Positions 1-5,665 of a stretch of DNA of 5,797 nucleotides are shown here, in pieces. Location: contig DFBM01000178.1 of assembly GCA_002366645.1 (NCBI GenBank), positions 1 through 5,797 of the forward strand, in the 5' to 3' direction. Each line of letters begins with the position of its first letter. Within the stretch, counting starts at the first letter, position 1. Under the pieces are notes generated by a model. The model was not told where the DNA came from. It made no database searches and saw only the letters and a list, made by a program, of their open reading frames with translations. This stretch comes from Rhodobacterales bacterium UBA3080 (GTDB lineage: Bacteria > Pseudomonadota > Alphaproteobacteria > Rhodobacterales > Rhodobacteraceae). A program made the translations under genes and the position numbers.

Positions 1-4
1 GTCA

Positions 5-547
5 TCAGGGCGTTTCGATTGGTACGCGTTTGGTCAGCAGTTGATTAAACAATGTCACCATAATCAATATGGATGCACCAGCCACCGCAACCCATCCCAA
101 CCATGGATGAAAAATAAAGATGGCAGCGACGAAAATCGGCGTCCAGGGTATATCGAAAAACGCGAAAATTACCGGAGAAGAAAAGAACTTCTGGATAGTT
201 TCGAGATCCGCAAGACTCGACGTCTGCGAACTGGTCTGCAACGAGCGGTTTATCTGCGCGCCAAATACGCGATTGTCTAATCCGGCTTGAAAATTGGCAC
301 CAATTCGCGCCGAGACCCGACCACGGATATAATCCAGAACGCCCATAATTGCGTAAAGCGCAACCATCAGCAAAAACAGCGCCAACAACGTCTCCTCCGA
401 GCCGCTTCCCAGCACGCGATCATAGACCTGAAGCATGAATATCGGACCGGTTAACATCAGCAGATTCACGAAAATGCTAAACAACCCAATGGAAAGGAGA
501 AGGCCGCGATTGCGGCCTAACTCTTTATTAAGTTCACTCTTTTGCAT
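5..547 (-). pseudogene. Type I secretion ABC permease/ATPase (PrtD/HlyB-like), N-terminal membrane part only
   Basis: The 180-residue product matches the N-terminal transmembrane domain of PrtD-type type I secretion exporters, which sit in the inner membrane and, with a membrane fusion protein and an outer-membrane channel, export unfolded substrates. The opening RNRGLLLSIGLFSIFVNLLMLTGPIFMLQVYDRVLGS-type block is characteristic (residues about 13-48). Hydrophobic segments lie near 16-38, 50-72, 129-145 and 148-170, with a typical FFDIPWTPIF stretch before the third. Family members are about 550-600 aa and carry an ATP-binding domain. Here the frame closes after LLTKRVPIETP with two consecutive TGA codons (7..5 and 4..2), so no Walker A, signature or Walker B is encoded. 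This suggests a frameshift or nonsense mutation, although the window edge hides what follows. I chose ATG at 547 because family homology begins there; the 52 codons upstream are AT-rich and do not look coding. The ribosome binding site is weak. Confidence 0.75.
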
Positions 548-561
548 GTGTATTTGCTCAT

Positions 562-593
562 TTTCAGTGTTTCTAATCAGAAAAACACTGAAA
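562..593. promoter_or_regulatory. 11-bp perfect inverted repeat in the leader of the secretion permease gene
   Basis: The left arm TTTCAGTGTTT (562-572) and the right arm AAACACTGAAA (583-593) are perfect reverse complements separated by 10 bp. The element ends 14 bp upstream of the ATG at 547 on the minus strand. It could be an operator for a dimeric regulator, or a 5'-leader hairpin that limits ribosome access. The sequence shows the symmetry but not which role applies, and I do not recognise the arms as a known regulator's site. Confidence 0.5.
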
Positions 594-594
594 G

Positions 595-610
595 AACCAA
601 AAATTTGGTT
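595..610. promoter_or_regulatory. Second palindrome, adjacent to the 562-593 repeat
   Basis: AACCAAA (595-601) and TTTGGTT (604-610) are perfect 7-bp arms around a 2-bp AA centre. The element starts 2 bp from the end of the 562-593 repeat. Two back-to-back palindromes upstream of one minus-strand gene suggest a regulatory leader. The arms are AT-rich and short, so chance occurrence is possible. Confidence 0.3.
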
Positions 611-861
611 AATCCGCGTGATGAAAATAGAAAACGTGCGAATATTAACGTTTGGAGACAACAGAGATTGTAAATACGCCGAGATCGCATGCTGATAGAA
701 CAAACCTAAGAAGGTGTCTCGAAAACTATAGATTTTGCTCAGATGACTTTGAGAACCGTCATGAAACTCGGCGAAAAGGGTCTATCCGCTACAGCGGGTA
801 AAAATGGCGGTTCGAGCCCCTCCAAGCGTATAATCCCGGACTTCACACAGCTCTCACAACC

Positions 862-900
862 AAAAAGGTCGGATTGGCGAACCGGTATTCCCGATTCGCC
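862..900 (-). terminator. Probable terminator for the S74-domain gene
   Basis: A 10-bp stem (876-885 with 891-900) encloses a 5-nt loop, starting 8 bp past the TAA of the minus-strand S74 gene. In minus-strand RNA every position pairs, including one G-U wobble (882/894). In plus-strand RNA the same position is a C-A mismatch, which fits a role for the minus-strand transcript. A run of five T follows on the minus strand (866-862), but 9 nt beyond the stem rather than immediately after it, so this is a less-than-perfect intrinsic terminator. Confidence 0.5.
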
Positions 901-908
901 CAAAAGGC

Positions 909-1331
909 TTAGGCGACCTTCTGCATCTCAAGGCCAAGCATTTTGTAATTCACGCGGTAAAATCCGGTGAAGCTTCTGGCGACCGCTTCAGGCGTATGCG
1001 CCAGAACATCTTGCGCCATGACACCTACGTATTTTTGGCGGCCACCGATATAGCGGAACTGATATAGCGGCAGACCATTCAGGCTCATTCCGACCGGTAT
1101 AATATCGGCCTTCAGACGTTTATCGCTAAAGTTCTGATCGTCATTTCCTTGTGTCGCTAAAAAAATCAGAGCGATGGCTAGCAGTGGTATAAGCCAAAGT
1201 CCGGAACCACCCATCGTGCCTCCGGTTTCCTCGGCAACAACCACCGTCTCTGGTTAGATCAAAGCTACGCTGCCCGCAATCGCGGAGGACGCGGCCAGCG
1301 CAAAAGCAGAGGCTTGAGCAAGAATTTTCAT
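909..1331 (-). pseudogene. Small secreted or anchored protein with C-terminal Peptidase_S74 (tail-fibre chaperone) domain, interrupted by a stop codon
   Basis: From ATG at 1331 (SD GGGAGA 5 nt upstream) the frame reads MKILAQASAFALAASSAIAG, a clear Sec signal peptide, and then meets an in-frame TAA at codon 26 (1256..1254). The same frame continues without interruption as PETVVVAEETGG, a hydrophobic segment at about 44-60 (GLWLIPLLAIALIFLAT), and an S74-type domain at about 68-140. That domain has SDKRLK (S69 and K74, the spacing of the Ser-Lys dyad in S74 intramolecular chaperones), GLPLYQFRYIG, YVGVMAQDVL, PEAV and YRVNY. S74 domains fold phage tail spikes and then cut themselves off. Free-standing small versions with signal peptides occur in roseobacters, and their role is unknown to me. 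The intact version would be about 139 aa. Translation could restart at GTG 1244, or at ATG 1214, which has GGAGG 4 nt upstream and would give a 101-aa anchored protein without the signal peptide. Confidence 0.75.
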
Positions 1332-1385
1332 GGTACTCTCCCGTAATCGGTTTCTAGAATACCATGAAGCTTAACGCGGTATGCT

Positions 1386-1409
1386 CCCAAAAAGAAATAT
1401 TCTTTTGGG
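1386..1409 (-). terminator. Hairpin downstream of the acyl-CoA synthetase gene
   Basis: CCCAAAAAGAA (1386-1396) can pair with TTCTTTTGGG (1400-1409) with one bulged A and a 3-nt loop. It begins about 3 bp past the stop of the minus-strand acyl-CoA synthetase gene. No separate T tract follows on the minus strand, but the stem itself holds a run of five T. It may end that transcript and so separate it from the S74 gene. The stem is AT-rich, so it is only a moderate candidate. Confidence 0.4.
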
Positions 1410-1412
1410 TTG

Positions 1413-3314
1413 CTACTTATGGGCAGGTTCCCATTGTGGCGTGAAGCAGCCGAGAACGTCGTTCACAGCTTCATCCGAGATCGTATCACTACCGTAATTC
1501 ACAACCGCGACCAGACCACGCTTCTTGTCTTCGAACACCGATTCCACATTGGCTTCGAGACCCGCTTTATGCAGCGCTTTGTCGTAAATCCGTGTAATCG
1601 CCATTTTGCGCAACTCGGGTTTGAAAATTTTACCCACTTGTGTTTTCGGCAACTCGTCCAGAATTTCTACATATTTGGGAACCGCCGCCTTCTCGCCGAC
1701 ATGTTCTGCCAGATAGTCGTCCAGATTCTTGATGCTTACGTCCGCTCCGCCAACCAACTCGACGTAAACGCAAGGCACTTCGCCGGCATGTGCGTCCGGC
1801 TGGCCGATGGCACCCGCAAAGGCAATGGAAGGATGGCCAGCGAGCGCCTCTTCAATCATGGCAGGGTCGATGTTGTGACCGCCACGGATAATCAAATCCT
1901 TGGCACGGCCTGTAATCCACAGATAGCTTTCCGCATCAATCCGGCCAAGATCACCCGTGCGCAGGTATTTCCCGTCCGCAAACAACCCAACGTTCTTCGG
2001 CGCTTCTGTGTAGGTGTGACCGGTTGCAACACCCGGATTGGTGACGCAGATTTCGCCAATCTCGTCAATGTCACATTCCTTGGTAATGTTGCCAGCTTCG
2101 TCACAATGCAGGATTTTGATTTCGCAATACGGGAACGGCAGCCCGACCGAACCGATTTTGCGTTCGCCGTGCGGTGGGTTGATCGACACAAGACAGGTTG
2201 CCTCGGTCATTCCGTAGCCTTCCAGAATTTTAACCCCTGCCGATTCCTCGAACCGTTTAGCCAGCTCGACCGGCAGCGGTGCCGATCCGCACAACGCATA
2301 TTTCAGTTTGGAAACGTCAGCATCCACTTTGCGTTGCATAAGGGCTGAAACCGCCGTTGGCACCGTCACCATAAAGGTCACATCCCAACGCTCCAGCAGC
2401 TTCCAGAAATTATCAAACACCCCGTCGCCACGATAGCCCTGCGGAGTCGGCATAACCATATGCGCGCCAGACGCCAAACAGGCCATCAGGATCGGATATG
2501 CCGCAAACACGTGGAACATCGGCAGTGGGCAGATCAACACGTCTTCTTCGGTGAACAACATTTCTTCGGCACACCAGCCCTGATAAATCATCCCCGAGAA
2601 CTTATGCTGTGCCACTTTCGGCATGCCTGTAGTTCCACCCGTATGGAAATACGAAGCAACGCGATCCTCGTTGGTTTCCTCAAAATCAAGCTTGTTCGAA
2701 TTCGCTTTGTCCAGCTCTGCGTTAAAGTCCAGAACCTGCGCCTTGTGACCAACTTCGTTTTTCGGGCGGATCAGCGGTACGATCCAACTAAGCGGCGGAG
2801 TCAGATAACGACCAAGATCGACTTCCAGAACGGTTGTCACATTCGGTGCCAGCTCGATAGCCTCGGCAACTTTTTGTGCAACCTCAGTCTTTGGAAAAGC
2901 TTTGAGAGTCACGACAACTTTAGCGTCGGTTTCCCGTAAAATAGCGGCGATTTGTTCTGGCTCAATGGTCGGGTTAACCGGGCTCACAATCCCGGCGGTC
3001 GCCCCGCCAAGCAGTGTAATAACGGCCTCGTTACAGTTCGGCAGGAGATAGGCAACCACGTCTTTTTCGCCAATGCCCAGCTTGCGGAAAACATTTGCCG
3101 CTTGCGTGACGCGCGCTTTCAGGCTCGACCAACTGTGTGTTTCAGCTTTGTCCTTCACGCCGGATTTGATCTGGAAACTCAGCGCATTCCGATCAGGGAA
3201 ACGTGACGCTGTGCGTGTTAATAGTTGATAAAGCGTTTTCTCCGGCATGCGATCCAAAAAGGGCATCGCAGTTTCTGTGGCAATTTTGTCCGCAATCGTG
3301 GCGTAGTGTGGCAT
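1413..3314 (-). CDS. Acyl-CoA synthetase (AMP-forming, ANL superfamily)
   Basis: This enzyme activates a carboxylic acid, probably a fatty acid, to its acyl-adenylate and then to the CoA thioester in the cytoplasm. The 633-aa product carries the full adenylation motif set: the phosphate-binding loop TGGTTGMPK (225-233), PLPMFHVF (263-270), CGSAPLP (342-348), EGYGMTEAT (365-373), YLRTGDLGRID (450-460) and the hinge block ITGRAKDLIIRGGHNIDP (467-484). The catalytic lysine is in PKTQVGKIFK (K562). About 70 residues follow that lysine, a longer tail than in many family members. I placed the start at ATG 3314 because GGGAGAG lies 8 nt upstream; a frame opening 18 codons earlier lacks such a site and family resemblance. 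The gene follows the ABC exporter on the same strand after 98 bp, so co-transcription is possible. Chain length and substrate cannot be read from the sequence. I would not assign fadD or another symbol. Confidence 0.93.
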   Translation of the reverse strand: MPHYATIADKIATETAMPFLDRMPEKTLYQLLTRTASRFPDRNALSFQIKSGVKDKAETHSWSSLKARVTQAANVFRKLGIGEKDVVAYLLPNCNEAVITLLGGATAGIVSPVNPTIEPEQIAAILRETDAKVVVTLKAFPKTEVAQKVAEAIELAPNVTTVLEVDLGRYLTPPLSWIVPLIRPKNEVGHKAQVLDFNAELDKANSNKLDFEETNEDRVASYFHTGGTTGMPKVAQHKFSGMIYQGWCAEEMLFTEEDVLICPLPMFHVFAAYPILMACLASGAHMVMPTPQGYRGDGVFDNFWKLLERWDVTFMVTVPTAVSALMQRKVDADVSKLKYALCGSAPLPVELAKRFEESAGVKILEGYGMTEATCLVSINPPHGERKIGSVGLPFPYCEIKILHCDEAGNITKECDIDEIGEICVTNPGVATGHTYTEAPKNVGLFADGKYLRTGDLGRIDAESYLWITGRAKDLIIRGGHNIDPAMIEEALAGHPSIAFAGAIGQPDAHAGEVPCVYVELVGGADVSIKNLDDYLAEHVGEKAAVPKYVEILDELPKTQVGKIFKPELRKMAITRIYDKALHKAGLEANVESVFEDKKRGLVAVVNYGSDTISDEAVNDVLGCFTPQWEPAHK

Positions 3315-3322
3315 CGTTTTTT

Positions 3323-3329
3323 CTCTCCC
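3323..3329 (-). promoter_or_regulatory. Ribosome binding site that sets the acyl-CoA synthetase start
   Basis: GGGAGAG on the minus strand lies 8 nt upstream of ATG 3314. It decides in favour of this start over the in-frame ATG at 3368. Confidence 0.7.
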
Positions 3330-3412
3330 GGTCACCAAATTCGCCCTTTTTGGACGGTATTTGTGCAAGAGAATGTGCGGATTCCGCTAGTTACGCAAGG
3401 GCAAACCTAACG

Positions 3413-5206
3413 TCAGGTCACGCTTCCGTCGGTAAACTGTAATTTGGCCAAACGCGCATAAAGTCCGCCCTGTGTGACAAGCTCGTCATGCGTGCCTTCG
3501 GCATCAATCCGGCCTTCGTCAAAGACCACAATCCGGTCCGCCTTTTTAACGGTCGCCAGACGGTGTGCAATAATCAGGGTGGTCCGGCTTTGCGCCAGCT
3601 TCTCAACCGCGTGCTGCACGGCCCGCTCACTTTCTGCGTCCAGCGCAGAGGTCGCTTCATCCAGCAAAAGTACTGGCGCATCCCGCAAAATTGCGCGTGC
3701 AATCGCGATCCGTTGTTTTTGCCCACCCGATAGCATAACGCCGCGTTCACCGACATAGGAGTTGTATTTCTTTGGCAAACGCTCGAGGAATTCATGCGCC
3801 GCCGCCGCTTTCGCCGCCTCGACCACTTCGGCATCGCTTGCATCCGGACGACCAAAACGGATGTTCTCCATCGCGGTGGTTGCAAAAATTACGGGGTCCT
3901 GCGGAACCAGTGCGAAGGATCCGCGCATATCCTCGCGCAGCATCGTTTCGATACCGATACCGTCGAGCGTGATGTCACCGGTATCAGGATCGAAAAACCG
4001 CATGAGTAGCTGGAAAATAGTTGATTTACCCGCGCCCGAAGGGCCGACCAACGCGACTGTTTCCCCGGGTTTTACGTGCAGGTTCAAGTTTTCCAGCGCA
4101 TGGATTTCCGGCCGTGCGGGATAGGTGAATGTCACGTTTTTAAACTCGATATCCCCTTCGGCACGCTCAGGTGCCGCCACGGGGAAGACCGGATCTTTGA
4201 TAATGTCTTCCGCTTCGATCAATTCGATCAAACGTTCAGTTGCACCCGCCGCGCGCTGCAACTCGCCCCAAATCTCGGACAAGGCGGCAACAGCGCCCGC
4301 GACCATCACCGAGTAGATGAGAAACTGCACCAACTGGCCCGCACTCATGGCACCATTAATAACGTCGCGCGCGCCCATCCACAGCACTCCGACAACGCCA
4401 GTAAACACCAGGAAAATAACAGAAATCGTCAGGATGGCCCGTGTGATAATCCGCCGTCTCGCGGCGTCAAACGCCTGTTCGGTCAAGTTATTAAAGCTGT
4501 CCTGACTGACTTCTTCGTGGGTATAGGCTTGCACCGTTTGCGCCGCCAACAAGGTCTCCGAAGCCTCGCCCGAGCTTTCGGCGATCTTGTCCTGACTTTC
4601 GCGGCTAAGCTTACGCAACCTGCGGCCCAGTGCCAAGATCGGCAGAATAACGAAGGGCACCATCAGCAACACCAACCCCGTCATTTTCAATGACGTGATC
4701 GACATAAATATTATGCCGCCACCCAGCATCAAGACGTTACGCAAAGCGACCGAAACCGAGGAACTGATAACCGACAGGATCAGCGTGGTATCTGTGGTAA
4801 GGCGGGAAAGAACTTCTCCGGTCAGGATTTTTTCGTAAAACGCGGGGCTAAGGCCGATAACTTTTTGGTAAACAGACATGCGAATGTCGGCGATTACGCG
4901 TTCACCCAGACGGGTAACGAAATAGAACCGCAAGCCGGTGCCGACCGCCATCGCCCCCATCACAAGGATCGTAACAATAAAATAGGAATCCATTTGCCCA
5001 AGCGCGTCGAGCGTAAACCCGTCCACAACTTCACGCACGGCCATCGGCAACACCAACGAGACAACGGCGGTAAACACCAACGCAATCGCAGCCGCAATCA
5101 TCAGGCCTTTATAAGGAGCCAGATAAGGGAATAATCCGGTTAAGGGGCTGATTGCTTTTGATTTCTCGCGTTCGTCGTCTGTTTTATTTTTATCGTTCTT
5201 CGCCAT
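3413..5206 (-). CDS. ABC half-exporter, fused permease and ATPase (MsbA-related)
   Basis: A 597-aa inner-membrane half-transporter that would work as a homodimer or heterodimer and use ATP to move a lipid or other hydrophobic substrate. A charged cytoplasmic tail (1-20) precedes about six membrane segments (near 33-55, 75-95, 150-170, 175-195, 258-278, 290-310). The ATPase domain follows: A-loop Y362, Walker A GPSGAGKST (388-396), Q-loop Q436 in VPQDP, signature LSGGQ (492-496), Walker B VLLLDE (512-517, catalytic E517), D-loop SALD and H-loop H548. All catalytic elements are intact and the length is normal. The start at ATG 5206 has GGGG 6 nt upstream. It resembles the MsbA-related exporters common in alphaproteobacteria, whose substrate is often unknown, so I do not call it msbA. 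The acyl-CoA synthetase gene downstream makes a lipid-related role plausible, but that is inference from position. Confidence 0.93.
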   Translation of the reverse strand: MAKNDKNKTDDEREKSKAISPLTGLFPYLAPYKGLMIAAAIALVFTAVVSLVLPMAVREVVDGFTLDALGQMDSYFIVTILVMGAMAVGTGLRFYFVTRLGERVIADIRMSVYQKVIGLSPAFYEKILTGEVLSRLTTDTTLILSVISSSVSVALRNVLMLGGGIIFMSITSLKMTGLVLLMVPFVILPILALGRRLRKLSRESQDKIAESSGEASETLLAAQTVQAYTHEEVSQDSFNNLTEQAFDAARRRIITRAILTISVIFLVFTGVVGVLWMGARDVINGAMSAGQLVQFLIYSVMVAGAVAALSEIWGELQRAAGATERLIELIEAEDIIKDPVFPVAAPERAEGDIEFKNVTFTYPARPEIHALENLNLHVKPGETVALVGPSGAGKSTIFQLLMRFFDPDTGDITLDGIGIETMLREDMRGSFALVPQDPVIFATTAMENIRFGRPDASDAEVVEAAKAAAAHEFLERLPKKYNSYVGERGVMLSGGQKQRIAIARAILRDAPVLLLDEATSALDAESERAVQHAVEKLAQSRTTLIIAHRLATVKKADRIVVFDEGRIDAEGTHDELVTQGGLYARLAKLQFTDGSVT

Positions 5207-5239
5207 AACACGCCCCGTTATATTCGTTGATTGGGAAAT

Positions 5240-5268
5240 TAGATAAGAACTGCCACCGGTTACAACAA
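5240..5268 (-). promoter_or_regulatory. Candidate promoter of the ABC exporter gene
   Basis: On the minus strand TTGTTG (5268..5263) and TATCTA (5245..5240) are separated by 17 bp and lie 34 bp or more upstream of ATG 5206. Each hexamer matches only three of six consensus bases, so the support is mainly the spacing and position. A GGGAAGTTCCC palindrome (5278-5288) lies just upstream of the -35 element and could bind a regulator. Confidence 0.25.
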
Positions 5269-5425
5269 GCCGAAAAAGGGAAGTTCCCCAATATCATATA
5301 CAACTTCCTACACAGGCTTAAACCACCTGACAAACGTCGGCAATACAGACCTGACAATAACGCTCACCACTTATTCGTGAACGTATTATTCTCGCTAAAA
5401 CTGATCTTGGTAGGATGAAATATTT

Positions 5426-5442
5426 TGGTGCGGTCGAGAAGA
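5426..5442 (-). other. tRNA-Leu 3'-end fragment, probable attachment-site half
   Basis: Read on the minus strand this is TCTTCTCGACCGCACCA. As I recall it, this equals the 3' end of an alphaproteobacterial leucine tRNA: half of the T stem, the acceptor strand CGACCGC, and CCA. No T loop (TTCGA), anticodon arm or matching GCGGTCG acceptor strand precedes it in 5443-5530, so it is not a complete gene. Integrases that use tRNA 3' ends leave such a duplicated tail at the far end of the inserted element. In that reading the element lies to the right and the lower coordinates are the original chromosome. The match to the tRNA is from memory and was not searched. Confidence 0.5.
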
Positions 5443-5665
5443 GACAGCAAATAAACCGCCATCCATCTGTTTTAATTGCATTTTTATACGCCCAGATTGG
5501 GCTCTTTGTAGCGCCCCTTTGTAGCGACAATCACGAAATAATTATTCATTATCAGACAATCTTTAACCTCCGCACTATCGACAGAGCGATAAGGTTGCCC
5601 GATAGGGTCTGCATTTGCTCGCCTGTAGCGGTGCCTGTCTCTATTCACATTGAGAGTATAGAAGG

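Larger units (their letters stand above)
548..875. other. Intergenic spacer between the secretion permease and S74 genes
   Basis: No open frame here has family resemblance or a good ribosome binding site. The part nearest the permease (548-740) is AT-rich and carries the two palindromes described separately. The remainder contains a hairpin at 783-800 (7-bp stem with one G-U pair when read on the plus strand, loop TACA). It also contains a tRNA T-arm-like stretch, GGTTCGAGCCC, at 819-829, but no cloverleaf can be built around it. Neither the minus-strand frame to 703 nor the plus-strand frame from 743 looks like protein. Confidence 0.5.
5207..5665. other. AT-rich intergenic region holding the exporter promoter and a probable integration junction
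   Basis: No frame in this stretch of about 460 bp resembles a protein family. The short overlapping frames on both strands (5227-5418, 5318-5530, 5415-5681, 5484-5729) show no ribosome binding sites or motifs I trust. The left part is the exporter's upstream region. The tRNA-Leu-like 17-mer at 5426-5442 divides it from 5443-5665, which I read as possible element DNA without recognisable genes. A 9-bp direct repeat TTTGTAGCG occurs at 5505-5513 and 5518-5526. Confidence 0.5.

Noticed and set aside
548..703. Upstream extension of the secretion permease to ATG 703
   Set aside because: The added 52 codons are AT-rich, cover both palindromes, and precede the point where family resemblance starts.
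745..836. Complete tRNA gene around the GGTTCGAGCCC stretch
   Set aside because: The T stem would carry a mismatch, and no acceptor or D arm pairs can be found upstream.
1410..2348. 312-codon plus-strand open frame
   Set aside because: It lies wholly antisense to the acyl-CoA synthetase, whose motifs are all intact. Its own translation has no family features, so it is a shadow frame.
3333..3351. CCAAA...TTTGG repeat between the exporter and ligase genes as a terminator
   Set aside because: Five AT-rich pairs with a long loop are too weak to support a call.
4076..4693. 205-codon plus-strand open frame rich in Gln and His
   Set aside because: It is antisense to the ABC exporter, and its composition is what reverse reading of that gene produces. 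It has no ribosome binding site or motif.
5490..5502. GCCCA-GAT-TGGGC hairpin followed by a T-rich stretch as a plus-strand terminator
   Set aside because: The stem is only 5 bp, the T run is interrupted, and no plus-strand gene precedes it.
5443..5530. Complete tRNA-Leu gene on the minus strand
   Set aside because: There is no T loop, anticodon arm or 5' acceptor strand, so only the last 17 nt are present.
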